A stretch of DNA of 64,000 bases, from assembly GCA_000620945.1 (NCBI GenBank), contig JHZO01000004.1, positions 496,001 through 560,000 on the forward strand, in the 5' to 3' direction. Shown here piece after piece: positions 17,172-27,085 of the stretch. Within the stretch, counting starts at the first letter, position 1. Every line of letters begins with the position of its first letter. The notes below the pieces were generated by a model. That model was not told the origin of the DNA. It saw nothing but the letters and a program-made list of their open reading frames with translations, and did not search any database. Both the position numbers and the translations under genes were made by a program. This stretch comes from [Clostridium] viride DSM 6836 (GTDB taxonomy: Bacteria; Bacillota; Clostridia; Oscillospirales; Oscillospiraceae).

Positions 17172-18143
17172 ATGAGAGACTATGTGATCATGACGGATTC
17201 TTCCAAAAAAAAAAATTCTTCCTGTGACCTACCAAGTGAGCTAGCCAACGGGTTAGGATTGCAGGTAGTACCACTCACCGTACTAGAACTTGGGTGTGAC
17301 CTACCAAGTGAGCTAGCCAACGGGTTAGGATTGCAGGTAGTACCACTCACCGTACTTCTAAACGGAGAAACGTATAAGAACTACTTAGACGAGAGCGAGA
17401 TTTCTTGCGCAGACTTCTATGAGCAGATGAAAGCAGGAAAGTCTGCCACCACTTCTGCGGTCAATGTGGATGAATTTACTCAGGCAATGGAGCGGTCTCT
17501 GAACGAAGGAAAGGACATTCTCTATCTTGGTTTTTCCTCCGGCCTCAGTGCAACCTATCAGGCTTCGACCATTGCTGCGGAGGATCTCATGGGCAAGTAC
17601 CCTGAGGCAAAGATACTAACGGTGGATACCCTGTGCGCCTCCATGGGGCAGGGTCTCATTGTCTACCTGGCTGCCCAAGCCAAACAAAGTGGCAAGAGTA
17701 TCGAAGAGGTCCGAGATTACGTCCAAAGCATCCGATTGAACGTGGCGCATTACTTTACCGTCGATGATTTGCATCACTTAAAGCGTGGTGGACGGATTTC
17801 CGCAGCGGCCGCCATTTTGGGCAGCACGCTTCACATCAAACCCATCCTGCACGTCAACGAAGAGGGCAAGCTCATTCCCATTGGGAAGGTGCGAGGGAGA
17901 AAGCAAGCCATTAAGAAGCTCTCAGACTACCTCATGGAGCTGGGAACAGACTTGGAGGGACAAAGCATCTTCATTAGTCACGGCAATTGCCTGGAGGAAG
18001 CGGAGCAGCTGGCCAGCATCATCCGTGAACTCACCCCGGTTAAAGAGGTGGTTCTAAGCTACATTGGGCCGGTCATTGGTACCCACAGCGGCCCTGGCAC
18101 CATTGCACTGTTCTTCCTAGCAACGCATCAAATCGTTGGATGA
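17172..18143 (+). CDS. DegV family fatty-acid-binding protein with internal duplication
   Basis: 323 residues, about 30 more than the usual DegV/FakB of around 280-290. FakB proteins present fatty acids to the FakA kinase. The expected N-terminus MTDSSCDLPSELANG is broken. After TDSS comes a poly-Lys/Asn stretch and a second SS, then a 24-residue unit appears twice (CDLPSELANG...TVL), joined by ELG. The rest is normal, including ATTSAVN, FSSGLSATYQ, HYFTVDDLHHLKRGGR and GTHSGPGTIALFF. Removing 90 bases restores a standard DegV. The insertion falls in the lipid-head-group loop, so function is doubtful unless this is an assembly fault. Confidence 0.85.
   Translation: MRDYVIMTDSSKKKNSSCDLPSELANGLGLQVVPLTVLELGCDLPSELANGLGLQVVPLTVLLNGETYKNYLDESEISCADFYEQMKAGKSATTSAVNVDEFTQAMERSLNEGKDILYLGFSSGLSATYQASTIAAEDLMGKYPEAKILTVDTLCASMGQGLIVYLAAQAKQSGKSIEEVRDYVQSIRLNVAHYFTVDDLHHLKRGGRISAAAAILGSTLHIKPILHVNEEGKLIPIGKVRGRKQAIKKLSDYLMELGTDLEGQSIFISHGNCLEEAEQLASIIRELTPVKEVVLSYIGPVIGTHSGPGTIALFFLATHQIVG
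17223..17356 (+). repeat. Tandem 62-bp identical repeat inside degV
   Basis: Copy 1 at 17223-17284 and copy 2 at 17295-17356 are identical over 62 bases, with a 10-base linker AGAACTTGGG. The period is 72 bases, so the frame is kept. Just upstream, an ATTCTTCC octamer is also doubled (17197-17204 and 17215-17222) around an 11-base A run. Confidence 0.97.
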
Positions 18144-18190
18144 TCTCCCTGAATTGAAACCTCTAACGGCCATAGAGGCTTAGTTGGGTA

Positions 18191-18225
18191 AAAAAACACA
18201 GGCAGCACCAAGTGCTGCCTGTGTT
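18191..18225 (-). terminator. Terminator of the clpE-like gene
   Basis: A 14-bp perfect stem (18212-18225 with 18195-18208) and 3-base loop are followed on the minus strand by seven T. It may also stop degV transcription from the other side, though the + strand has no T run. Confidence 0.85.
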
Positions 18226-18239
18226 AGAAGTCGGAAAAA

Positions 18240-20606
18240 TCAAAGAGACAGAATTGAAACCTTCTCATTTTCAACGACGGCTTTCATCGTTTTAACGGGA
18301 TTGAGATAGCTTTCAATAATTTGCGTCGCAATGGGGTCCTCCAAGTGCTTTTGAATGGAACGCCGGAGATTTCGAGCCCCATAGGTGACAGAGAAGGAGT
18401 CCTTGACCAAGTAGTCTAAGACAGCCTCATCCCAAGTGAAGGCAATCCCTTTTTCGGAAAGGGTGCTTTGCAGTTCGTGAAGCATAATCAGTGCAATCTT
18501 GCGGAAGTTTTCTTCCGTCAATTGATGGAAGGACACAATTTCATCCACGCGATTGATAAACTCGGGACGCAGGAATTCGGATAGAGCCTTCATGGAACGT
18601 TCCCGGCTTTGTTCATTGGCCGTGCGACCAAAGCCCATGGCACCACCCTTGCGGTCGCTGCCGGCATTGGAGGTCATAACAATCACGGTGTTTTCAAAGT
18701 TTACCACACGACCCTGGGCATCCGTAATGTGGCCATCATCCAGAATCTGTAGTAACACATTCATGACATCGGGATGTGCCTTTTCAATTTCATCGAAGAG
18801 GACAATGGAATAGGGTTTACGGCGAATTTTTTCCGTGAGCTGCCCTGCTTCGTCATATCCAACGTAACCGGGAGGAGATCCGATGATGCGAGAGACGGAG
18901 TGCTTTTCCATGAACTCAGACATATCCAGGCGGATTAAGGATTCGGGAGAATTAAAGAGATCTTGCGCCAATCGCTTTACCAGCTCGGTTTTGCCAACGC
19001 CGGTGGAGCCGACAAAAATAAAGGAAACCGGCTTGCGCTTAGACGCGACCCCAACGCGATTGCGGCGGATGGCCGAGGCAACCGAAGCAATGGCTTCATC
19101 CTGCCCAATGATGCTTTCTCGCAGGCGTTCCTCCAAGTGAGCAAGGCGAGCATACTCCTGTTCCTGAATCTGGCTGGCGGGAATCTTCGTCCAAAGCTCA
19201 ATGACGCGAGACAGGTTTTCCAAGGTTAGCGCCGGGGGAGGAATTTGATCGAGCTGCGCTTTTTCCTGTAGCAGCTGCAACTCCCGGCTGCGGATGGTGG
19301 CAAGACGAGCGTAGGCTGCATCGCTGTCATCGGCTAGCATGACCTCGCGCTCAAGGTTCAGATCGTTCAGCTCTTTTTCCAGCTCCGCTAGACGGGCAAG
19401 AGAGGTGTTCTTTAGGTTGACATCGGAGCAAGCTTCGTCAATGAGGTCAATGGCTTTGTCCGGCAGAAAACGATCGGTAATATAACGCTCTGACATGGTG
19501 ACCGCCAAGCGCGCAATCTCAGGGGTAATCACTACATGATGATAGCTTTCGTAATAGGGGGCAATGCCGCGCAGAATTTCCACGGATTCATCGACCGAAG
19601 GTTCGTTGACCATAACGGGCTGGAAGCGCCGCTCTAAGGCAGAGTCCTTTTCAATATACTTGCGATACTCGGTTAATGTGGTGGCACCAATGACCTGGAT
19701 TTCGCCACGAGAGAGGGCGGGCTTTAAAATATTCGCTGCATTCATGGAACCCTCGGCATCGCCAGCACCGACTAGGTTATGCACCTCATCGATGACTAGG
19801 ATGATATTGCCGAGCTTACGAATCTCTTCAATGAGACCCTTCATACGGCTTTCAAACTGTCCGCGGAACTGAGTGCCGGCAACAAGAGAGGTAAGGTCTA
19901 AAAGATAGACCTCCTTATCCCGCAGCTTATAGGGCACATCGCCCGATTGAATCTTAGCAGCCAGGCCTTCGGCGATGGCAGTCTTACCAACGCCAGGCTC
20001 ACCGATTAGGCAGGGGTTGTTCTTTTGGCGGCGATTTAAGATTTGAATCACACGCTCCAGTTCGGAATCACGGCCAATAATGCGGTCCAGCTTTCCATCC
20101 TGTGCACGGCGGGTGAGAGAGATGCAATAGCTCTCTAAAAACTTGCGTTTGGTTTGCTTTGCATCGGCCTTTTTGTTCTTTTCCTCTCGGTCACCTCGAT
20201 TGGAAGTCTCTGCCGGGTGCTCCGCCGTGGGAGCTTCTTGACGGTTGGTGTTTGCATAAGGGGTTGGGGAGTTAGAAAGGTTCCCCATTAACTTGTTGAG
20301 GAAAGGGAAGGTGGCGGTACGACCTTCGTCAGACTCATCGTCCTCGTCGTCGGAAATCGCGCCGGACAGCAGAGATTCCATGCCTTCGGCACCCTCGAAA
20401 GCCGTCATCATTTCACGAGTTAATCCCTCGAGCTCTTCGTCACTCATTCCCATTTTATCGATCATATCCGTCACGGGTTTAATATTAAGTTCTTTCGCAC
20501 ATCTAAGACACAGTCCCTCATTCTGAGACTGACCGGTCTGATCCATGCGCGTAATAAAAACAATGGCTACATTCTTATGGCACTTACTGCAAAGTGAAGG
20601 CTGCAT
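18240..20606 (-). CDS. clpE: ClpE-like Clp ATPase (Hsp100 unfoldase)
   Basis: A 788-residue double-AAA+ unfoldase that feeds ClpP or refolds proteins. The N-terminus has a Cys4 zinc finger (CSKC 6-9 and CLRC 33-36) as in ClpE, then an acidic/polar linker. AAA-1 carries [13 protein letters not shown] and [13 protein letters not shown] short middle coiled coil follows. AAA-2 carries [24 protein letters not shown] and the arginine-finger region. No McsA/McsB or ctsR gene is adjacent, and I found no CtsR or CIRCE operator upstream, so the heat-shock control is unclear. It could also be called ClpC-like. Confidence 0.9.
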   Translation of the reverse strand: MQPSLCSKCHKNVAIVFITRMDQTGQSQNEGLCLRCAKELNIKPVTDMIDKMGMSDEELEGLTREMMTAFEGAEGMESLLSGAISDDEDDESDEGRTATFPFLNKLMGNLSNSPTPYANTNRQEAPTAEHPAETSNRGDREEKNKKADAKQTKRKFLESYCISLTRRAQDGKLDRIIGRDSELERVIQILNRRQKNNPCLIGEPGVGKTAIAEGLAAKIQSGDVPYKLRDKEVYLLDLTSLVAGTQFRGQFESRMKGLIEEIRKLGNIILVIDEVHNLVGAGDAEGSMNAANILKPALSRGEIQVIGATTLTEYRKYIEKDSALERRFQPVMVNEPSVDESVEILRGIAPYYESYHHVVITPEIARLAVTMSERYITDRFLPDKAIDLIDEACSDVNLKNTSLARLAELEKELNDLNLEREVMLADDSDAAYARLATIRSRELQLLQEKAQLDQIPPPALTLENLSRVIELWTKIPASQIQEQEYARLAHLEERLRESIIGQDEAIASVASAIRRNRVGVASKRKPVSFIFVGSTGVGKTELVKRLAQDLFNSPESLIRLDMSEFMEKHSVSRIIGSPPGYVGYDEAGQLTEKIRRKPYSIVLFDEIEKAHPDVMNVLLQILDDGHITDAQGRVVNFENTVIVMTSNAGSDRKGGAMGFGRTANEQSRERSMKALSEFLRPEFINRVDEIVSFHQLTEENFRKIALIMLHELQSTLSEKGIAFTWDEAVLDYLVKDSFSVTYGARNLRRSIQKHLEDPIATQIIESYLNPVKTMKAVVENEKVSILSL

Positions 20607-20712
20607 GTGAAACAGATCACTCCTTTTACGAGACTTTTATTTTGGCATACTATACTATACGTTTGTGAATTGCTTATGAATAATCCTAATTTTATTTTAC
20701 GTCCAGTCCGTG

Positions 20713-21405
20713 TCACAGCAAGAAAAATCGATCCAGTGGCAAGGCATTGAACACAGTGGAAATATATTGGTAGGAATAACTTTGGTTCAGCAGGTCTTGC
20801 GGAAGGATGCCCCAGAGATCACAAAGGAGCCAGCGAAGCAAGAAAAGGAAGAGGACGGCCTTGAGTAGGCCAAACGCGGCACCGAGGATGCGATTAAAAA
20901 AGTTTAGAACTGGGAGCCGCGCCACCAAATCAAGACTCTTACTTAGGATACTCCAAAGGAGAAGAATGAGGATAAAGCTTACAATGAACAAAACCGCAGA
21001 GGTGACGATGGTAAGCACCTGAAACGATAACCACTGCATTGGGTTTTGCGTTTGATTCGTATCGAAACCGGAAGATTGGGAGGTGTCTATTTGCTCAATC
21101 ATTTGCTTCCAGTTTTGGGGTAGTGTTTGCAGAAGTGTCTCCACATTCACATGGGAAAAGTCGGAATCAGTCGGAGTCGAAGGAACCCCTTGCAATTTTT
21201 TTTCAATGGCAGGCAGGACATAAGGGGCCGCCGTCTGGGCCGCGACTGGTGTTAAGGTTTTCGATAGGTAAATGGCTCCGAAGAGGGCTACAAATAGCGC
21301 TAAAAAAGAGCAAAGAGAGCGGACGAAGCCGTGTCGCATCCCACTTGCTACAAAGATTAGCACAAGAGCGACCACAAAACAATCCAAAAGAAGAGACATG
21401 GGCAT
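20713..21405 (-). CDS. CvpA family membrane protein
   Basis: 230 residues with four membrane segments and the CvpA-type opening (LLLDCFVVALVLIFVASGMRHGFVRS), a glycine-containing second helix and a C-terminal amphipathic part. CvpA relatives have been linked to colicin V export and envelope homeostasis, with no settled function. It is last in the methyltransferase-ecf-truA-DUF5711 gene string, 20 bases after the DUF5711 gene. A GGAGGGG site precedes the ATG. Confidence 0.82.
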   Translation of the reverse strand: MPMSLLLDCFVVALVLIFVASGMRHGFVRSLCSFLALFVALFGAIYLSKTLTPVAAQTAAPYVLPAIEKKLQGVPSTPTDSDFSHVNVETLLQTLPQNWKQMIEQIDTSQSSGFDTNQTQNPMQWLSFQVLTIVTSAVLFIVSFILILLLWSILSKSLDLVARLPVLNFFNRILGAAFGLLKAVLFLFLLRWLLCDLWGILPQDLLNQSYSYQYISTVFNALPLDRFFLL

Positions 21406-21425
21406 AGGAGAACCCCTCCAATCCG

Positions 21426-22574
21426 TTAAGGCACATAGAGCTGTACTAATTCATTACTAATCAGGGCAAGACTGCCGTCCGAGTATAAAACCAAATTTTG
21501 CACGCCTTGCACATGATCTGTGCTATGAATTTCGGTCAAATCCTTGGTATAGATGTGAAGACTGCTGGGGGTTAAGATGGCAATATACCGTCCGGCTGTG
21601 GACATGGCCAGCACTTGTTCCTGAAGATCGACGCTTCCTAAGCTGGCTCCTTCGGCGTCAATGGTATAAAGGGTTCCTGAGTTGCCGGAGGGGGAGTTTG
21701 AGAGCAATAAGGCAGCAAAGTCATTTCCACCCAAGCTGCCGCGCTTTAAGTACTTTCCGTCAAAGGGAAACTTATTCAAGAGTTCTCCGCCCGATGAAAG
21801 GATAAAGAGCTCGTTTTCACTCAGAACCCAGCATCGGTTGTTTGCAGATTTCATGGAGAGAACCACGTTATTTCCCAAAGGGATTTGAGACTTTGGTTCT
21901 TCCGCCTGATCCAAATCAAAGTATAGCAAGCGGCTTTCAAAAATTCCGGCGGATTGCCCCGGAGAGAGAATATAGACCCCCTTGCAATCGGGGGTAACCA
22001 CAGCATCCACCAGATAGCTGCTCGAGAGGCGAATGGAGACTACCGGATCATAGGAGTTGTTATAGACGGTCACAACGCCTTTGTAACCTTCTTCCTTAGT
22101 GGTCACGGCCATCCAACCATTCTGGTTTATGGTAGCCGACAAAATGTACTGTCCGGCAGGGAGGTTGAGCGTATACACGACCTTCCCTTTCGAGAGGACA
22201 TCCAGCGTTTGGCCGCCCGCGTCAAACAAAACGGCTTGCTTGCCGTTGGAAGAAAGGGCAGGACTGGCAAAGGAGACCGGTTCCTTTAAGAGCGTTTCTC
22301 CCGTGGGGGAAAAGAGCTGCAAGAGGGAGTCTGAGCAAGAAAGTAAGGCATAGTCCAAGTTGGCAAAGAGGTTTTGACTGCGGGAACCATGGGAGAAGGT
22401 GATGCTGGATTCCTCGTTATCGTAGGTAAACCATCGGTTGAACAAACTCAGTCCCAAACGATCCTTAACGGTGAAGCCGGCAATGATAAAGACGATGAGA
22501 GCGAGCACCAGAAGAAGAAGCGAAAAGCGTTGGCGTAAGCTGAGCTTTTCTCGAAGCTTATTTAGGATAGGCAT
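21426..22574 (-). CDS. DUF5711 family protein (beta-propeller-like, membrane anchored)
   Basis: 382 residues, with a basic cytoplasmic N-terminus, one membrane helix (about 17-38) and a long extracytoplasmic region made of repeated beta-rich units of 40-50 residues (for example NGWMAVTTKEEGYKGVV and NNRCWVLSENELFILS), as expected for a beta-propeller. This fits what I recall of DUF5711. The start ATG follows GGAGG. A longer frame runs into truA and is rejected. It lies between truA and cvpA. Function unknown. Confidence 0.75.
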   Translation of the reverse strand: MPILNKLREKLSLRQRFSLLLLVLALIVFIIAGFTVKDRLGLSLFNRWFTYDNEESSITFSHGSRSQNLFANLDYALLSCSDSLLQLFSPTGETLLKEPVSFASPALSSNGKQAVLFDAGGQTLDVLSKGKVVYTLNLPAGQYILSATINQNGWMAVTTKEEGYKGVVTVYNNSYDPVVSIRLSSSYLVDAVVTPDCKGVYILSPGQSAGIFESRLLYFDLDQAEEPKSQIPLGNNVVLSMKSANNRCWVLSENELFILSSGGELLNKFPFDGKYLKRGSLGGNDFAALLLSNSPSGNSGTLYTIDAEGASLGSVDLQEQVLAMSTAGRYIAILTPSSLHIYTKDLTEIHSTDHVQGVQNLVLYSDGSLALISNELVQLYVP

Positions 22575-22615
22575 GGAACACCTCCAGTTTGATGCGAGCA
22601 AGAGTTCGAAAAGGC

Positions 22616-23368
22616 TTATAGAATGTAGGTCTCCTCGTACCAGAGTTTTGTCATATAAAGACCCTGAGGTGGCGCAGTTGGGCCGGCATCGGTGCGATTC
22701 TTTCCGTCCAAGATCGCAGGGATATCCTCGGGAGCAAACTTTCCTTCTGCGGCATAGACGCAGGAACCAACCATGGCTCGAGCCATGTTGTAGAGGAAAC
22801 CATCTGCACAGACGCGACACTCGATCATGGTACCGCTGCGTGCAATGGTGAAGTAGTGAACCGTTCGAACGGTGGTTTTGGTTTCGGTTCCCACGGATCG
22901 GACGGCGGCAAAATCATGGGTGCCGACAAAAAAGGAAGCGGCCCGCTGCATCACGCTCTCATCCAAATGCTTGGGATAAAACCAGACCCGATTGCGTAAA
23001 AAGGGATCGCGGATGCGGGAATTGTAGATGCGATACGTATATTCTTTCTTCAAACAAGAGCCAATGGCGTTAAAGTCTTCGGGTACATCACTGGCTTTGG
23101 TTACCACGATGTCAGAAGGCAGGCGGGAGTTGACGGCCAGGGGCAATCGGTCTGAGGGAATGGATGAGGAAGTGCGGAAGTTTGCGATGTAAACTTCCGC
23201 ATGCACGCCGGCATCGGTTCTCCCGGCTCCCGTGAGTTTGACCGGATGCCCAACAATTTGTTCCAGTGCATGCTCTAAGGTCTCAGCCACCGTGATATCT
23301 CGTTTTTGTACCTGCCATCCATGGTAGGCACTGCCGTCATAGGTTAGTTTTAATGCAATGTTGCGCAT
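22616..23368 (-). CDS. truA: tRNA pseudouridine synthase A
   Basis: A 250-residue enzyme that makes pseudouridine 38-40 in the tRNA anticodon stem. The catalytic Asp is in GAGRTDAGVHA (about residues 48-58), with the N-terminal LTYDGSAYHGWQVQ and the C-terminal FLYNMARAMVGS motif. It lies 15 bases after ecfT, the usual ecf-truA arrangement of Firmicutes. Confidence 0.96.
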   Translation of the reverse strand: MRNIALKLTYDGSAYHGWQVQKRDITVAETLEHALEQIVGHPVKLTGAGRTDAGVHAEVYIANFRTSSSIPSDRLPLAVNSRLPSDIVVTKASDVPEDFNAIGSCLKKEYTYRIYNSRIRDPFLRNRVWFYPKHLDESVMQRAASFFVGTHDFAAVRSVGTETKTTVRTVHYFTIARSGTMIECRVCADGFLYNMARAMVGSCVYAAEGKFAPEDIPAILDGKNRTDAGPTAPPQGLYMTKLWYEETYIL

Positions 23369-23383
23369 AGTAGCCTCACAAAG

Positions 23384-24193
23384 TTAGATTCCAAACCGCC
23401 GCATCAGGATAATAGCCACACAAAGAAGCACTGCAAACATAAGAAGGATTGCATCGTTTGCGGTGAACTTCAGTTGACGCAGACGAGTGCGGTTTTGCCC
23501 ATCGTGGAAGCAGCGGCAATCCATGGCAACGGACAGTTCCTCCGCACGGCGAAAGGCCGAGATGAAGAGGGGAATTAGGATGGGAACCAGTGCTTTCGCC
23601 CGTTGAATGAGGTTGCCGCTTTCGAAGTCAGCCCCACGGGCCTTTTGCGCCGACATAATTTTATCGGTCTCCTGAATCAAGGTGGGGATAAAGCGCAGGG
23701 CAATGCTCATGATCATGGTAAAATCATGGACTGGCACTTTAAAGTGTTTTAGGGGGGAGAGCAAGCGATCCAATCCGTCGGTCAGCATCAGTGGGGACGT
23801 GGTATAGGTAAGAAGGAGCGTCATGAGCAGCAACATAATGATACGAAGCATCATGTAAACCGCCATAGACACACCATTCTCTGTGATATGCAGAAATCCA
23901 AACGACCAAAGCGTATCCCCGCCTCTGGTGAAAAAGAGGTTCATGATGGCCGTTAAGATTACGATAATCATAATGGGTTTCAGGCCTTTTAGAAACACAG
24001 AAAGGCGAAGTCGTGAGATCAGGATGCCAAGGGCCAGCACGACAAACGTGACTAGATAGGAGAGTGGGGACTTGGCAGTAAAGAGTGCGACAATATAGAG
24101 GAGGGAAAAAAGCAATTTCGCTCGTGGATCCAGGCGGTGAATGAGGGAAGTTCCGGGAAAGTACTGACCGAGGGTAATGTCACGCAGCGCCAT
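23384..24193 (-). CDS. ecfT: ECF transporter transmembrane subunit EcfT
   Basis: 269 residues with about six membrane helices and the two coupling-helix Ala-Arg-Gly motifs (the clear one is AQKARGADF). The opening GQYFPGTSLIHRLDPRAKL is typical. It couples the EcfA1/A2 ATPases to interchangeable vitamin/metal S-components encoded elsewhere. The start overlaps the ecfA2 stop (TAATG). Confidence 0.95.
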   Translation of the reverse strand: MALRDITLGQYFPGTSLIHRLDPRAKLLFSLLYIVALFTAKSPLSYLVTFVVLALGILISRLRLSVFLKGLKPIMIIVILTAIMNLFFTRGGDTLWSFGFLHITENGVSMAVYMMLRIIMLLLMTLLLTYTTSPLMLTDGLDRLLSPLKHFKVPVHDFTMIMSIALRFIPTLIQETDKIMSAQKARGADFESGNLIQRAKALVPILIPLFISAFRRAEELSVAMDCRCFHDGQNRTRLRQLKFTANDAILLMFAVLLCVAIILMRRFGI

Positions 24194-25062
24194 TATTGTC
24201 CCCCCTTTCGCTGGCGGTAAGCCCGAAGGAAGGCTTCCTTTGCCTGGGGAATGGTATAGACGGACGGCTCAATCTCGACCCCCATGGCTCGCATACGGGA
24301 AAACACACGTGCCATCTGCGGAACGCCAAGTCCTAAGTCCTCTAAGAGTTGGCTGTGGGCAAACACTTCTTGGGGCGTGCCACTTAGGGGAATGGTTCCA
24401 CCGCTAAAGACCATAAGTCGGTCGGCCGTGCGGGCAATCTCTTCCATGGAGTGGGAGACGATGATGACGGTGGCCTCATTCGCCCGATGGTAGTCGAGAA
24501 TATTCGAGAGGATACTCTCCACGCTGGCGGGATCAAGCCCGGCGGTTGGTTCATCTAAAATGAGCACCTTAGGTTCCATGGCAATGACGCCTGCAATGGC
24601 AACACGCCGCTTCTGACCGCCGGAGAGCTCAAAGGGGGAACGCTCTAGGACGGAGGGGCTCAAGCCGACAAATTCGATGGCACGACGGACGCGACGATCC
24701 ACTTCCTCTGGAGAGAGGCGCATATTGCGGGGACCAAAGGCGATGTCTTTATACACCGTTTCTTCAAACAGTTGATATTCCGGGAACTGAAACACCAGTC
24801 CCACCTGGAAGCGAATGCTGCGCGTCAAGGCAGGGGAGGACCAAATGTCCTGTCCTTCAAACAGAATCCGGCCAGACGTTGGTTTTAGGAGTCCGTTTAA
24901 ATGGGAGATCAGGGTAGACTTTCCGGAACCGGTCTGCCCTATGATACCTAACAGTTCACCGGGGTAAATGTCAAAGTCTACGGCATCGAGGGCCTTGCGT
25001 TCAAAGGGCGTATTGATGCTGTAGGTGTGCGTCAGTTGTTCTACTTTGATGATTGCTTCCAC
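24193..25062 (-). CDS. ecfA2: ECF transporter ATPase EcfA2
   Basis: A 289-residue ABC ATPase. Walker A GQTGSGKST (about 42-50), Q-loop VFQFPEYQLFE, signature LSGGQKRRVAIAGV, Walker B VLILDEPTAGLDP and H-loop His in IVSHSMEEI. The GTG start is inferred. It forms a heterodimer with EcfA1, encoded 61 bases upstream. Confidence 0.95.
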   Translation of the reverse strand: MEAIIKVEQLTHTYSINTPFERKALDAVDFDIYPGELLGIIGQTGSGKSTLISHLNGLLKPTSGRILFEGQDIWSSPALTRSIRFQVGLVFQFPEYQLFEETVYKDIAFGPRNMRLSPEEVDRRVRRAIEFVGLSPSVLERSPFELSGGQKRRVAIAGVIAMEPKVLILDEPTAGLDPASVESILSNILDYHRANEATVIIVSHSMEEIARTADRLMVFSGGTIPLSGTPQEVFAHSQLLEDLGLGVPQMARVFSRMRAMGVEIEPSVYTIPQAKEAFLRAYRQRKGGQ

Positions 25063-25123
25063 GTTGCAATAACCTCATTTATCCTGCTCTTACCCACGAA
25101 AGAAAAGAGCTCGTATAGTGGCG

Positions 25124-25966
25124 TTAGCGGAGCAGCTGTACCAAAACCTGGGCACACTCCTCATCGGTAATCGCGTCTAAGGGAACCAGAATGCCTTCAT
25201 GCTGCAGTTCGTAAAGAAGCTGAACGGTTTCCGGGCTGGATAGACCAAAGCTGCGCAGCTGCTCCACATGGGAGAAAACCTCTCGCGGTGGGCCATCCGC
25301 AATGATCTCTCCCTCTGACATCACAATGAGGCGAGATGCCTGTGCTGCCTCCTCCATATGATGCGTGATTAAAACCACGGTCATACCATAGGCTTCATTC
25401 AAGTGCCGTGCCGTGTGCAAAATTTCGCGGCGACCGATGGGATCGAGCATGGCCGTGGATTCATCTAAGACGATGCAACGGGGTCGCATGGCAATGACCC
25501 CCGCAATGGCAACGCGCTGCTTCTGTCCCCCGGATAAAAGGTGGGGGGCATGTTCCCGAAACTCGTACATGCCAACCATGGTCAGGGCTTCGTCCACTCG
25601 GGTTCGAATTTCAGCAGGAGGCACTCCTAAGTTCTCCGGTGCAAAGGCAACGTCTTCTTCAACCACACTGGCCACGATCTGATTGTCCGGATTTTGAAAG
25701 ACCATACCCACTGTGCTTCGGATGGAAAGGAGCTTGGAGGGATCTGAGGTATCCATCCCATCCACCAAGATGGTTCCGCTAGTGGGTTTGTGTATGGCAT
25801 TGAGTAGCTTGGCCAGGGTCGATTTTCCTGAGCCGTTATGGCCCAAGACGGCGACAAAACTGCCCTCTTCGATGGAAAGGCTGACATCCTTAAGCACCTT
25901 CTTATCCGGGTTTGTTTCGTCCGGATAGACGAAGCTTACGTGTTGCACCTCAATGATTGCACTCAT
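25124..25966 (-). CDS. ecfA1: ECF transporter ATPase EcfA1
   Basis: A 280-residue ABC ATPase. Walker A GHNGSGKST (about 42-50), Q-loop VFQNPDNQIV, signature LSGGQKQRVAIAGV, Walker B CIVLDESTAMLDP (Ser replaces the usual Pro, as is common in EcfA1) and H-loop ITHHMEEA. It is preceded after 12 bases by the methyltransferase gene, the probable first gene of the operon. In many Firmicutes the ecf-truA block instead follows rplQ. Confidence 0.95.
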   Translation of the reverse strand: MSAIIEVQHVSFVYPDETNPDKKVLKDVSLSIEEGSFVAVLGHNGSGKSTLAKLLNAIHKPTSGTILVDGMDTSDPSKLLSIRSTVGMVFQNPDNQIVASVVEEDVAFAPENLGVPPAEIRTRVDEALTMVGMYEFREHAPHLLSGGQKQRVAIAGVIAMRPRCIVLDESTAMLDPIGRREILHTARHLNEAYGMTVVLITHHMEEAAQASRLIVMSEGEIIADGPPREVFSHVEQLRSFGLSSPETVQLLYELQHEGILVPLDAITDEECAQVLVQLLR

Positions 25967-25978
25967 ACGATATCATCC

Positions 25979-26848
25979 TCACTTCGTGTCGGCGAGCCAA
26001 CGTCCCGTGGCTCCGCAGGGAAGGATCAAACCGGTCTCTTCCACGGGAAGTCCCAGTTCATGGCTTTCGGTATGGCCGCCATGTTGTTTCGAAATTAGGG
26101 TTTCCATCATATAGGTCAACACCGAGGGGGCAAGACCTGTGGTATACGAATTAATTAAGAAGAAAAGGGGCTTGTCCGAAAGCACTTGCACCACGAGCTC
26201 TAAGAAGGGGTAAAGGTTTTCTTCCAGCTTCCAGATTTCACCCGAAGGACCACGTCCATACGAGGGGGGATCCATGATCACGGCATCGTAGCGGCGTCCT
26301 CGGCGAATTTCACGCTCCACATACTTTGCGCAGTCATCCACGATCCAACGGATGGGAGCCGATTCCAAACCGGAACTCTTGGCGTTTTCCTTGGCCCAGC
26401 TTACCATGCCTTTGGCGGCATCCACGTGGCAGACGCTGGCACCGGCAGCGGCACAGGCAACCGTAGCCCCGCCCGTATACGCAAAGAGGTTTAACACCGA
26501 GATGGGTCTTCCAGCCTTTCGAATTTGTTCTCCGGCAAAATCCCAGTTGGTTGCTTGCTCAGGAAACAATCCGGTATGCTTAAAGTTCATCGGCTTAATG
26601 TTAAAAGTCAAGGAACCATAGTGCACTTGCCAATGCTGAGGAAGATTTTTCTTCACCCATTGGCCTCCACCGGTGGAAGACCGCGCATAGCGTGCGTCAT
26701 GTTGCTTCCAGGCTGGGTGCTGGTGAGGCGTTTTCCAGATGGCCTGTGGATCCGGACGAATTAGGGTATATTCTCCCCAACGCTCTAACTTTTCGCCATC
26801 TCCACAATCCAGCAGAGTATACTCCTTCCATTGATCGGAAACCCACAT
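25979..26848 (-). CDS. Class I SAM-dependent methyltransferase (RlmI-like core)
   Basis: 289 residues. The central Rossmann fold shows NLFAYTGGATVACAAAG (SAM motif I), an acidic residue in HVDAAKGMVSWAKENA, and the catalytic-site-like MDPPSYGRGP, which resembles the RlmI/RlmK group of rRNA cytosine/guanine methyltransferases without their PUA domain. The target is unknown. The ATG after GGAGAG is preferred over an upstream TTG. It begins the operon that continues with ecfA1. Confidence 0.85.
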   Translation of the reverse strand: MWVSDQWKEYTLLDCGDGEKLERWGEYTLIRPDPQAIWKTPHQHPAWKQHDARYARSSTGGGQWVKKNLPQHWQVHYGSLTFNIKPMNFKHTGLFPEQATNWDFAGEQIRKAGRPISVLNLFAYTGGATVACAAAGASVCHVDAAKGMVSWAKENAKSSGLESAPIRWIVDDCAKYVEREIRRGRRYDAVIMDPPSYGRGPSGEIWKLEENLYPFLELVVQVLSDKPLFFLINSYTTGLAPSVLTYMMETLISKQHGGHTESHELGLPVEETGLILPCGATGRWLADTK

Positions 26849-26894
26849 AAATCGCTCTCTCCAGTTCTGTAAGGTAATCAAAAAATATCAAATT

Positions 26895-26923
26895 ATTATA
26901 TCATTGAAACACTGCTGCGTCAA
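26895..26923 (-). promoter_or_regulatory. SigA-type promoter of the methyltransferase-ecf-truA operon
   Basis: On the minus strand: TTGACG (26923-26918), a 17-base spacer and TATAAT (26900-26895), 47 bases before the start codon. Confidence 0.85.
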
Positions 26924-27003
26924 TGAAAGAGCGTATCTCTTCCAAAGGATTCTACAAGTTCGGCCGCATTCCTAGGGTTTTTTGTCTGCTTTTTGGGAAA
27001 TGA

Positions 27004-27032
27004 TTGTCTTGCGGAATGAAGTATGCTAAAAT
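27004..27032 (+). promoter_or_regulatory. SigA-type promoter of the DivIVA-like gene
   Basis: TTGTCT, a 17-base spacer and TAAAAT, 53 bases before the start codon at 27086. Confidence 0.7.
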
Positions 27033-27085
27033 AGGGAAAAATATTGGGTTTCGTGCATAAGGCAAACGCAGTTGGAGGGAATTGT

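Noticed and set aside
20607-20712. CtsR or CIRCE operator upstream of the clpE-like gene
   Set aside because: No GGTCAAA direct repeats or TTAGCACTC inverted repeat were found.
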